A stretch of DNA of 64,000 nucleotides from assembly GCF_000219625.1 (NCBI RefSeq), contig NC_018214.1:1054001-1118000 (forward strand), read 5' to 3'. A program made the position numbers and the translations under genes. This document shows, in pieces, positions 20,454 through 31,495 of this stretch (the stretch's first letter is position 1; each line of letters begins with the position of its first letter). The DNA is from Zymoseptoria tritici IPO323. Lineage: Eukaryota > Ascomycota > Dothideomycetes > Mycosphaerellales > Mycosphaerellaceae. The notes below the pieces were generated by a model that saw nothing but the letters and a program-made list of their open reading frames with translations, did no database searches and was not told the DNA's origin.

Positions 20454-22665
20454 TTATAGAGCGTCGTTCTTACGCGCTAGATCCTCTACGTAATCCGCTA
20501 GACAAGCCTGCATAATTTAATTGCGGTAGTTAGGATTAGTAGGGAACTAAAGGTACACCTCCTCTCGAACGGAGCGAGGCAGCAGGTTAGGGTTTGCCGC
20601 CGTCGGGTCGCTACGAGTCCCAGGAGTCTAAAGACCTCCGAGGATATAGTTGCTACTTAGCGGAGTGCCTGCGGGTGCGTTGCGGTTAGCCTTAATACAA
20701 AGAACTGCATTAGCGACAGTAGTACGGGTAATCTCGTAGGACTCCTCCTCCGCTATATAGGCCTGCTCCTCTCGTGCTTAGCGCTAGTCGCGCTCGCGCT
20801 AGATTATAGCGGTGCGCTTAATCTTACGCTAGCGAGCCTCCTAGACTTGCTCCTCGCGGATGCGCTAGCGCTCGCGAAGGAGGGTAAGACGAGCAGATTA
20901 AGGAGTTAATGCAGGGTTAGTACGAGCCGTAGGCGTAGTAAGGTTTAGAAGTGGATTAGCCGAGCTAGCATTAAATAGAGTAGCGGGACAGCTACCGGCG
21001 GTACTATTAAATATTCTAGCCTTACGATCGAGGTCCTCTTAGGTGCGCTCCGCAAGCTGTTAATTAAGGCGTAGAGCTTTAGCCTAGTTGTCGGCGATCT
21101 AGCGGCGAAGACAGTCCTACTTAGTTATCGAGTTAGGAAGAGCGCTACTTATTATTGCAGGATCGATCTTAGCGAGGGGCTAGCGACCGCGGTTGTCGCG
21201 AGTAGGAGTACCCTCCGGGCTACTTAGAAGGGTATTCTTATCGAAGGTTATGCGGTTAACAGAGCGGTTGCGGATAAAGTTGTCGCCGGCGGCACCGGCG
21301 CGGCTGCCTTGCGTAGTAGGAACAGAAACACCTCCGCTACGAGAGCGGTTGCGCTTATTAGCCGAGCGAATAGTACGGCGCTGCTTATTATAACGGGCAC
21401 GCTACTCCTAGCGAGCCGCCTTGCGCGCTACTTTCGTACGCTTCTCCTTCGCGAGGCGGAGAGCACTGCCGCCCTTGCGAGGCGACTTGCTCTTTAGTAC
21501 GCGGCTACTAGAAGCCCTACCGTTATTAGAAGAGCCGCGATAGCGACTATAGCGGACCGCGGGGGAGTATACGACATCTTCCTCTTCTTCGTCCTTAGAC
21601 GATTCCTCGGTATTAGAAACCTCGCTTAATCTAGCGTCCTTATTGTAGTCTCTATTACCCTTATCCTCCGAGTCGCTACTAGCAGCCGCGGTTGCGCTAG
21701 ATGCGCTACGGTCGTTAACGCGAGTCGAAGGGGTGCTAGGGGCCTTACAGTTAGATAGGAGACGCATATCGGTAGGGCCGGAGCTAAAGGTAATAGCGCC
21801 TTGTTCGTTAGAGGCGAAAGGGCGTGCGGCGAGATGTAGTTCGATTACTCCGTTAGAGCGGGGAGTCTAAAGAAAGCGAAAAGTTAGTAAAAGGTCGTTG
21901 CGGTATAGTTGCGGGACAATATATACGCGACGCGCTAGAAGAAAATATGCTAGCTACCTGCGAGGCGTATATGCTATTAAGGCGCGTAGCGGCCTCGTTA
22001 GCAAGGAGAGTAGCCTCTATGTTAGAACGAGGCTTTAAAGTTAGGCTAAACAACCGGTGTCCCTAGCGAGACGTATTCGCCTCTATCTGCTAGATCTCGG
22101 AGTTATGCGTCTTTGTAGCTAGAGACAGGTTAAGGCCGGCTGTAAAAGCTACGTTATCCTTGCGGACACACTCCTCTAAGTTATCTAATAGGATGCCCTC
22201 CTCCTCTATTTCGCGGCGGACGTAGTTAATTTCCTCGCGGTAGATATTAAAGAGGGAATAGATCTTATTAACTCTACCCTACATACTGCCGAGTACCTGC
22301 GATGTAGTTAGCTAAAGTTAATAAGTTATAGCGAAGCGTATGCGTACCTAGTAGCAACCTTTATAGTTGTTAGAGTTGTAAAACTTGTAAGCCTTGTTCG
22401 GCGGCTTGTTACATTCCCTACTAACCGTAATAGACTTTGCGTACCTATAGCAATCGATCTAGGTAGTAGGAGCATCCGGAGCTATGTCGCCTACGCTCTA
22501 CTTATAGACGGCTTCTTCTAGTAGGTCCGTTAGATATACGAAGTCCGCTATAGCGCCCTTCTAGTAGCCTATAGCTGTAGAGGCGCATAGTACGCTTTTG
22601 CGTATAGGTAATAATGTTAGTTAGTAATATTAGTTGTAGATCGGTTGCGGTCTAGTTGCGAATGT
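20454..22665 (-). pseudogene. Antisense reading frame of chromovirus 1, function unknown, RIP-broken
   Basis: On the minus strand between pol and the 3' LTR, long stretches read as protein if TAG/TAA are taken as mutated Trp/Gln codons. In order: a region with KFYNSNNYKGCY near 22387-22340; helical KIYSLFNIYREEINYVRREI near 22260; a Ser/Asp/Glu-rich acidic stretch near 21700-21580; basic Arg/Lys-rich sequence near 21480-21300; and an Arg/Glu/Trp coiled-coil-like tail near 20900-20750. It ends at a TAA near 20454. The acidic-basic-helical order suggests a nucleic-acid-associated protein, but I recognise no family. It may run in more than one frame or contain introns. Confidence 0.6.
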
Positions 22666-22998
22666 AGTATAGAAAGACGATGTCCTATCGAGAAAAAGTC
22701 GTTCGAGAGGAAAATATCTAAGGTATAAATTCGCGGGCGTTCCGCCGAGGATTAACTAGAGTGTTAATAAAGATTCGGAATAACAACGCGGGGCTACGCC
22801 TAGCGACCGTCGCTACGTAGACGCCCCGCAACGACCAAACTAAGACAACTAGAAGCACGTAAACCGTAGCGGATCGCAAGGGATCCGAGAGGAGTAAGAA
22901 ATAAATACTAAGAGAGTTAGGACTATAGAGCGTAAGGAGGCGTAGGCGGATAGCCAGGGCCTCTGCTGCTAAGGACATTAGTATAAGGAGGAGGCGTA

Positions 22999-23300
22999 TA
23001 TAAAAGGCGCTAAGGCTAAACGTAGGCAGACCGTAGGGACCTTTAGGTCGTTACGAAGTCCCTGCGATATCGTTGCGGTATGTACATGCGGGTGCGAGTT
23101 AGATGTCGCGTAGCGAGTCGTAGGCGTACCGCACCTATTTCGCACCGACTCGTGTCTATCTCTCGAGGGTTAAATAGGTAGCCGCCGTAGGCGGATCGAA
23201 AGGGCAAGAATTACTCTTGCACCAGATAGTACAGTATCCTTACACTGTTGCACACCCGAGTAGTACGCTTGTTCATACATCCCTACCACTCATTATTACA
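22999..23300 (+). repeat. 3' LTR of chromovirus 1 (302 bp)
   Basis: It starts TATAAAAGGC (mutated TGTGAAAGGC) and ends ATTATTACA, followed by the TCGTT duplication. This copy keeps more CA than the 5' copy in its last 80 bp, so the two LTRs were mutated unequally. Confidence 0.93.
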
Positions 23301-23399
23301 TCGTTGCATAGCTTATATAAGGAGCTAGTTACGAGAAGGGGCTTACGTTAATTTACGTAGTCTAACTACTTATCGAATAGTAGTCTTATTTAGTTATAT

Positions 23400-24558
23400 A
23401 CTATAGCTAATGCTATAGTGTAATCCTTAAGGCGTATAAACGAGCGGCTAGCGTTGTTGTTGTTAAGGCTAGCTCTACGAAGGAGTCGCGAGTCTACTAC
23501 GCCCTCGTCTACTACGCCCTCGTCTACTACTACTACCCCTTATAGCCGCCGGTGCGGACGACGCTAGATAGTTAGTATCGCCGAATTCGAATGCTAAGGG
23601 CTCTCGTATATTCGTACGTCTATAGCTACGCCCTCGCGCGTTTACCGCTCTATTGTTTAGTACTATAGATAGCTCGAATATCGTACGGTTAATAGCTATA
23701 ATTCGAGTAAGAGGGGCTACCTACTTATCTATATACTAGTAACGGTTAAACATATCTATTATGTATCTTAATTTACCGGTAGTTATTATATCTATAATCT
23801 TGTACTTATAAGGGCAGCCCTATAAGACCTCGAAGTAGTATAAGTAGACTGTTAGTGTAGATATCTTACCCTCCTTAATAGCCCTTAGTTCCTTAATTGT
23901 AGCGGACTCTTACTCTAACACCTTCTACAACGCCTTCCGGTAAATACTACGATATACCTCTCGATATGCTAGCTTTATTAATATGTGCGGAATGCCCTTA
24001 CGTTTAAGGGCATAAGATGTAGTAAGCTAGCTATGCTAGAGCGTCTACTATAGCTCTATCTTAAAGAACAATCTAAGGACGTTATAATGTTTACTAGCTA
24101 GCTACTTCTTTAGTATTAAATAAGCGCCTTTACCGCGTAACGATAAGGTCTAGCTAAAGGAAGGATATTAAGCGGTCTAGTAGGCTACGAGCTTCTCCTT
24201 ATAAGGCTAGTATTTATAGTTAATATAGTCGTAGAGCTAGCTAACCTCCTTAGACTAATCCTAGCTCTAGAAGGCGTTGTTGTTGCTATTAAATTTATCT
24301 ACCGTCTTACTATCGATTCCCTTCTAAACATAGCTATAAACGCGACTACTTAAGGAGCGTCTACCTTTAAGCCGGTCGGTTAGCTAGCCTTATTAATACC
24401 TAGCACTTATAGCTACTTCTTACGAGCCTAATACTGTACGTTCTTAAAGACATACTAACGATAGATAATAGAGGGTATCGTTAGAAACACCTTATCTAAG
24501 GCGTTTATTAGACCCCTGTCCCTATCTATAATAAATAGCCCTAGTAATAGTAAGGGAT
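23400..24558 (-). pseudogene. MULE transposase, C-terminal half, RIP-broken
   Basis: Minus-strand translation shows MULE/FAR1-type transposase features in order from 24558: IDRDRGLINALDKVF, which carries the second acidic active-site region and follows directly in frame from the piece at 31496; then PYKEKLVAYWTAQYPSF, a LILKKWLASKHYN-like stretch and IELWWTLQHSQLTTSY (W and Q inferred at TAG). The C-terminal part has MFNRYWYIDKWVAPLT and an RGRSYRRTN basic end. One frame change lies near 24300. It was split by chromovirus 2. Confidence 0.85.
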
Positions 24559-24773
24559 TGTTACATCTACCTCCGCCGAATACCGACAATCGGTATCTAA
24601 TCCCCTACCTTAGCGGCATATGCACCCCTACTAAGGCCTTTTAAGCTCGTTTAAGCTAGATTGCGCCTATATTATAAGGATACGTAGAATCTCCTCCTTC
24701 CGAGAGAGTATCGAATCGAGTCTGTTCTAAAGTAATTTATACTACTACTCTATTCTTAACTATACCTTTTATA
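24559..24773 (+). repeat. 5' LTR of chromovirus 2 (215 bp)
   Basis: It starts TGTTACATCTACC and ends CCTTTTATA. It aligns without gaps to 31276-31490; the few differences are transitions at CpA/TpG. Confidence 0.93.
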
Positions 24774-24789
24774 TACGATTCGATCCTCC

Positions 24790-27700
24790 CTACAGCACGA
24801 CGAATTACTTCCGAGATAGCTTCGTCTCGTCCCGGCCTATTAGGGAGTAAGAGTACCTGTCGCCGTACGAACGAACCCGCTAACGACCCGGAGACTATAG
24901 AAACCCCTACTTAGACTACTATTAGCAACGACGAAGACGCCGAAGGCGGGCCTAAAAACCCGGAAGAACCTATTAGGTACTAGGATGCCGCTAACGAAGG
25001 CGAAGAAGAACCGGAGAACCCTCTATAGGAAGAAGACACTCTACCTAAGGGAGAAGAAGACGACATTAATAAACAAATCTATAAGGAAGAGGCCGCTACC
25101 GCTAGATAGGAGCGCCTCCTCTAGCTTAGCCTTCTCTAGGTACGTAATAAGGCTATAAGGGACCGCATCGCCTAGGTATAGAACAGATCTATCCCTACTA
25201 TCCTACCCGATGCCCTAGTTCGGCTATCTATCCCTAAGAACGCGCTCCTAAAGGCCCGGAATCCCTATATCTTCGAGGGAAAGAACCGCGCCGACTAGGA
25301 ATAGTAATAGGAAGACATTAACCGAGCAATTAACCGGGCTAGTATAGCTACCGACGAAGAAAAGATAGAATTCGCTAAAGAATAGATAGCGAGACCCTAA
25401 AAGTAGTACTAGAAGCGCTACCTTCTCGATAAGGTACCTATTCGGCTAACATAGAGCGATATATAGCTCGTAATGCTAGATTCTATAGGTACAAAAGACG
25501 AACGTACCTAAAGAGCTATAGATAACATTAAAGAGGCTAAATAGGGCGATAGGACCCTAACCGGGCTAATAAACTATCTAAAAGAATAGTAAGATAAGAT
25601 CGGTTATACCGACATTCCTAGGATAATCTATAAATTTAAGGGAGCTCTTACCCCGGCGGTTAGAAACAGGCTCGAATAGGGCTAAGTTACCCTTACGACC
25701 CTCGTAGATACGGAGGAACGAGCTAATATATCGTACCGATAGATATAGGAATTTAATAAAAAACGCTTAGTAAAGACTTCCGTCGACGAAACTAACGGAA
25801 GGCGCCTAAACAAAAATAATAAGCCCCCGAGTAGGCCGAGAAGGGCTAAAACCCCCCCGAAGGCGGCTAATAAGGAGAAGTCGGCTACCGCCTACTAGAC
25901 GTATAGTAAAGAGGGCTACCGGCGCTAGGAATGCCCTAATAAGGACTAGTCGGGAAAAGGGAGAGCCCGTAGTAGATCTCCTCTAACCGCTACGGGTTAA
26001 GTCTAGTACTTAGAGGCCTAAAGAAAGGCTACCGAGCTAGGAGGAATTACCCGAACTATAAGGGAAGGGCTAATACGCCTTAAAGTAGAGATGTAGGGTC
26101 CTAATAGGACTAAGACACTCCGAGTACTACTCGATTACGGAGCGCAAAGCAACTTTATAGACAATATAGTAGCTAAAGAGCTAGGCCTAAGCCCCGAGTT
26201 AGGGTAAACAGCCTAATACGTAGCACTAAACAGCTAGAGGATAGCTGTTTAGGGAGAATGCCGCGTCCTGTTTAAAGTAACGGATACTTAAGGATATATA
26301 AGAGGATATATAGAAACCTTCGTAGTCGGAAGAATCTACGGGTTCTAACTAGTCCTCGGCATGCCCTAGCTAGAACGATAGAACCTAAGGGTAAACTTTA
26401 TCCGTAAAAGCGTTACCTAAAAGGGAACGAAGGGTAGATAATAGAGGCCGGTTAGGCTCGTCTTACCCGAAGAGTTCTAGAAGGACGCCTCCGGCATCCC
26501 TTCGGGGCGCGTTTAGGCCCTTACCGCTTAACGTATAGACGACGCGCTAAAAGAACCGGAACTTCTAAGCGAATTCTCGGATTTCGCGGACGTTTTCGTA
26601 GAAGGAAACGAGTCCCTTCTCCCCGAGACGGGGCCGAATAAGCTTAGTATCGACCTTAAAGAAGGTAAGAAGGCCCTATACGGCCTATTATATAACCTCT
26701 CTATAATAGAACTAGAGACTCTACGTAACTACCTCGCCGACAGCCTAGAGAAGGGGTAGATCCGCCCCTCGACCTCCTTAGTAGGGGTAGGCATCCTCTT
26801 TATAAAGAAAAAGGACAGTAGCCTACATCTATACGTCGACTATAGGGCCCTTAATGCCGTTACTATTAAGAATAGACACGCCCTACCCCTCGTCTAGGAA
26901 TCGCTAGACTAGTTAGCGCCGGCAAAGTTCTTTATAAAGCTAGATATACGAGACGCGTACTATCGTATCCGAATTAAGGAGAGCGACTAGTAGAAAACTA
27001 CCTTTCGGACGAGGTATAGCTACTTTAAGTATACTATAGTCCCGTTTAGGCTAACTAACGCCCTAGTAGTGTTCTAAGGATATATAAACTACGCCCTCCG
27101 GGGCCTACTAGACTACTATGTTATAGTATACCTCGACGATATCTTAATATACTTATAAGACGCCGAAAGCTATAAGAAACACGTTAGGATAGTCCTCGAG
27201 AGACTTAGAAGATACCGACTCTTTACTAAACTATTAAAGTGCGAGTTCTTTAAGCGGCAAGTCGGCTACCTTAGGTTCGTAGTAACCCTAAAAGGGGTCG
27301 AAATAGAGGTAGAAAGGATCTAAGCTATTGCTAACTAGCCCCTTCCGGCCTTAGTTAGGGACATTCGCATCTTTATCGGATTTACGAACTACTACTGCTA
27401 GTTTATTAAGGGATTCTCCCGTATAGCGGGCCTACTAAACCGCTTAATAGAGAGAGGCCTAAATAGTGCTAAAGGCGGACACCGATAGAGAAAGGAGGAA
27501 TTAGTTCCCCTCGAACTCCTACCTAATATAGTATAAGCATTCTAGTAGTTAAAGACTAGGTTTATTAAAGCGCCTATCTTACGGCATTTCGACCTAAAAC
27601 TACCTATCCGCGTCGTAATAGATGCCTCTAGGTTCGACGTTAGGGTAGTACTGTCCTAACCGTATAAAACGGAGGGCAAAATGCACTAGTACCTAGTAGC

Positions 27701-29700
27701 CTTCTTCTCTAGTAAGATAAACGCGGCCGAAAGAAACTATAACATATACGATTAAGAGCTTCTCGCTATAGTCGAGGCCTTTAAGCACTAGAGATACTAC
27801 GTTAAGGGCGCTTCGTACTAAATTAAGGTCTTAATAGACTATTATAACCTAAAATAGTTTATAACAACTAAGCAACTAAGCCGAAGATAGGCAAGATAGG
27901 TAGAGTAGCTATTAAACGTCGACTTCCGTATAACGTACAACCCGGGGTCGCTTAATGCCGCCGCGGACGGAGTAAGTAGACGCCTAGACCTAGAAGATAG
28001 GGACTACTCGGGACGGTAGATTAACGAGAGCGATAGTGCTCCTATATTAGATACCCTTCGGCACTAACTAGGTCTGTCCGAGGGAATAACGGCCGAATCT
28101 AGCCCTGTTCGGTCTATAATAGTAGTTATAACCTACTATCTATAGCTCGCTAGGACCTACTATAGCAAAACGTATATAATAGCGAGCACTCTAATAGAAG
28201 AATTATTAGACTCCCCGCTAATTAATATAATACACGAAAGCCTAAAACATAACCCTATAGTATCGATAGTCGAACTAGCTATAAATAACCCGGATCCGCC
28301 GGAATAGACCTAAAGGTAGGCTATATAGGGCGAATTCCTCTTCTACGAACGGAAACTGTACGTACCTACGGGCCTAGTACGCCTAGCAGCTCTCCGCTAG
28401 TACTATAACGATCCCCTAGCCGGCTACTTTAGTTTTAAACGGACCCTAGAGCTATTACAACAGTCGTTCTACTAGCTAGATATAAGAAAATACGTTAAGG
28501 ACTACGTAAATAGCTACTAGACATACGATAGGGCGAAGCTATAGCGATATAGCCTATATAGAGAACTCTATACGGAAACTCTACTAAACGGGCCCTAGGA
28601 GGACCTAACATTAGATTTTATTACCGATCTGCCCCTAAGTACGTTTATAGGGTATATATACGACTTAATCCTCGTCGTTATAGACAGGTAGTCTAAAATA
28701 GCCTACTATATTCCTATACGGAAAGACATTAATGCCGAAACCCTCGCGGAGGTCTTCCTAAGAGAGATCTTCCGCCTTTACGGAACTCCTAAGTTAATTA
28801 CGTCCGACAGAGGACTAATCCTTATATCTAAGTTCTAGAGTACGCTCTACTACTACTTTAGGGTCCGAAGGGGCCTAAGCACCGTATATTACCCCTAAAC
28901 GGACGGTTAGACGGAGCGTTAGAACTAAACGCTAGAGCAATACCTACGAGTATACTATAACTACGAATAGGACGACTAGGTATAGATGCTATTAGTAGCC
29001 GAATTCTCTTATAACGATAGCGTTTATGCGACAACAGGGGTAACACTATTCTAAGTATATAACGTTCGCGATCTAATTACCGCTAGATAGCCCGACCTAC
29101 CTTAATTAGAGGGCAAAGCTCCTAGTGCGGCGGAGATAGCGTATAGAGTAATCGGCCTATAGAAAACGCTATATAAAAGACTAGCTACGTTATAGGAGAG
29201 ACACGTACGATACTATAATGCTCGCAAAACTACAAAAATATATAAGGTTAGCGACCGTATATACCTCTCTACTCGATATTTAAAGTCTATCCGGCCGTCG
29301 GAAAAGCTCGATTATAAGTATATCGGCCTATATAGGATTAAGCGAGTCGTAAACGACGTCGCGTATACGCTAGAACTGCCGGAAACGATAAACATCTATC
29401 CTACGTTCTATATCTCCCTACTAAAGGAGGAAAAACCTACTAAAATTACCGAACGGGCCTAAAAGAGCCTAAAGGAGATCCGATTAGAGGACCCCGACGT
29501 TTACGTAGTAGACAAGATCCTAAAGCGTAAGAAATAACATAGTAGATAGATATATAGGATCGCGTAGAAGGGTTAGCCCGCGTCTAAAAACACTTAGGAA
29601 CCTACGACTTATATTAGCCCTACTACGATAAGAGCATTTAATAAAAGCATAGGAGGTACTAAGGGCAGTAGACTAGCATAATAGATATACAAACGCGTTG
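24790..29700 (+). pseudogene. gag-pol of chromovirus 2, broken by RIP
   Basis: Gag covers about 24790-25990 with a zinc knuckle near 25890-25940 in which Cys and His positions now read Tyr. Protease lies near 26130 (LLDYGAQS). RT covers about 26640-27500: [20 protein letters not shown] is readable and the active site VYLDDILIY near 27127 is intact. RNase H is at about 27560-27990, integrase at about 28380-29130 (LTLDFITDLP, PKLITSDRG). A clear chromodomain lies at about 29490-29610, ending in a WKGWPASKNTWEP-like motif with each Trp now TAG. Many stops remain, so no polyprotein can be made. Confidence 0.88.
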
Positions 29701-30041
29701 TTAGTTACTATTAAGGCCTAAAAGACACTAGTTAACACTACATAGACTCCTTAGTCCGGTTCCTAGTTACCTTAAAAAATTTTCTCTACCTTAGAAGAAT
29801 TTTACGAACCTAGTAAAATCCTAGGGGGGGAAATTAGGGGCTAAACGGGCCCCTAAGGACGACATTATTATACAACGAGAGATAATCAAGCATAGTAAAG
29901 TTATTTTAATTCTATCTAATTTATAAGTCGCTAAGTCGTAGCAAAAAGAAATAACCCGGGCGTTACCGCGCCTATTAGTCCTAAAATAGGCCTAAAAGAG
30001 GCTAAAAGAGACAAAAGAAATACGAAAAAGCGCTTATATAC

Positions 30042-31010
30042 TTATTCCTTAGGCTCGAGGTCCCTAGAGAGGTCGTACTCGGTCGGACGGAGCACTCCCT
30101 CTATAACGGAGGCCTTCGAGCCCTTCTTAGCGCCTGTACGGGTATAGACGGTATCTAGAGCGGCCGAAAGGGCCCGAACGCGACGCCTTAGGCGGTCCTC
30201 GGTAGATCCTTAGGCTAGAATAAGTCGCTTACAGGGGGTATCGGGCACTTCTTTACCCTATTAGGGTTAGTAGGGCACTTTTAGGTAAGAAGGGACCTAA
30301 ATACTTATAAGCTCCCTCTTTCGCTTTATAGCCTCCTTAGCGAGCAACTTCTCGCGCTTTCTAAGTATAAGAGGTCCCTTCTAGTCGAATTCGTCCTTAC
30401 CTTAGTATAGATAGAGGCCGTTAACACCGGTAAAGGAGTTAAAGCGCCTAAAAGGGGGTTAACGGAGCTAAACAGACCCGAACTAACTATATATACCCCT
30501 AAATACGTATGTAGATCGCCTTATAGGCCGAACAAGCCGCCGTAGCTATTACTTCGGTACTATTAGCGGCAATAGCGGCCTTACGGAGCGTATTAGCCCT
30601 CGTAATGTCGCCTTTAACTAGTTCCGGCATCTTTTAACTATATTAGCCCCCGAAAGCCCCCTTTTAACCCCGTATATACATACCTAGAAACAATCGCGGT
30701 TAGAGTAATTATAACACTTTAGGTAATATTCGTCCTTATTATTAGCTACCTACTTGTCCGGCGATTCGCGCGTAAAGAGGCAGAACTAGGCTAAATCGGC
30801 CTTATTTAAGGGCTTATTAAGGTAGTTAACGTATAGATTGCCCTTAAAGATGCTATTAGCGGCGAATTGCTTACGTTAGGTCGCGATAGAGGCGGGTTAC
30901 GTTATAATAGGCTCGTTCGGTCGCGGATAGGGTCGTTTAGTAAGAATAGCGGTTTTTCGATAAAATTCGAGGTCGTCCGGTAGAAGATAGGGCTAGAAGG
31001 GAACTAAACG
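30042..31010 (-). pseudogene. Antisense reading frame of chromovirus 2, function unknown, RIP-broken
   Basis: Minus-strand sequence between pol and the 3' LTR reads coherently in two segments. The first (about 31000-30665) contains NLYVNYLNKPLNKADLA and KCYNYSNRDCF. The second starts at an ATG near 30630 (MPELVKGDITRANTLRK) and, after a frame change, gives a basic helical part (ILRKREKLLAKEAIKRKRE near 30370-30310), a stretch with DRLRRRVRALSAALDTVYT near 30205-30150 and an end SRDLEPKE before TAA at 30042-30044. An intron or two ORFs could explain the frame change. No family recognised. Confidence 0.6.
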
Positions 31011-31275
31011 CTACGTTAGTACTATATAGGCTATAAATGCCCCTTAGGGGGGCACTTTTAGACCTGTTTAGCTATCGGATAGGGTTAAGTTACACTTACT
31101 AAGTCTGCATAAGGTTATTAAAGAAGAGAAGAATTCGAGGGATCCGAGCCTAGGTTTTAAAGCCGCGGTAGACCCTAATTAAGGCCTTAGGCTATTAAAC
31201 TTAGTAAACACTAAAAAGAATTTACTCGAGGTAAAACCGTTTAGAGCGCGACGCTCTACGTAAGGAGGGGGGCTA

Positions 31276-31490
31276 TGTTATATCTACCTCCGCCGAATAC
31301 CGATAATCGGCATCTAATCCCCTACCTTAGCGGCATATATACCCCTACTAAGGCCTTTTAAGCTCGTTTAAGCTAGATTACGCCTGTATTATAAGGATAC
31401 GTAGAATCTCCTCCTTCCGAGAGAGTATCGAATCGAGTCTGTTCTAAAGTAATTTATACTGCTACTCTATTCTTAACTGCACCTTTTATA
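31276..31490 (+). repeat. 3' LTR of chromovirus 2 (215 bp)
   Basis: It starts TGTTATATCTACC and ends ACCTTTTATA, followed by the GGGAT duplication. It is preceded by the purine tract expected for plus-strand priming. Confidence 0.93.
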
Positions 31491-31495
31491 GGGAT

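Larger units (their letters stand above)
14838..23300 (+). mobile_element. Ty3/gypsy chromovirus 1, RIP-inactivated, inserted in the MULE
   Basis: The element is 8,463 bp with 302-bp LTRs and the 5-bp duplication TCGTT at 14833-14837 and 23301-23305. The order is 5' LTR, gag, protease, reverse transcriptase, RNase H, integrase, chromodomain, then an unusual 2.5-kb region with an antisense frame, a purine-rich tract (AAGGAGGAGG, about 22985-22994) and the 3' LTR. Integrase after RNase H and the terminal chromodomain place it in Ty3/gypsy chromoviruses. All long frames are broken by RIP-type stops. Confidence 0.93.
24559..31490 (+). mobile_element. Ty3/gypsy chromovirus 2, RIP-inactivated, inserted in the MULE transposase gene
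   Basis: The element is 6,932 bp with 215-bp LTRs and the duplication GGGAT at 24554-24558 and 31491-31495. The order is gag, protease, RT, RNase H, integrase, chromodomain, then a 1.4-kb region with an antisense frame, a purine tract (AAGGAGGGGGG, about 31262-31272) and the 3' LTR. It differs from chromovirus 1 in LTR sequence and length, so it is a separate family. It points the same way as chromovirus 1 and opposite to the transposase. Confidence 0.93.

Noticed and set aside
21193..21497. Short plus-strand Arg/Leu-rich frames inside chromovirus 1
   Set aside because: The minus strand in the same place is longer, compositionally more protein-like and continuous with neighbouring segments.
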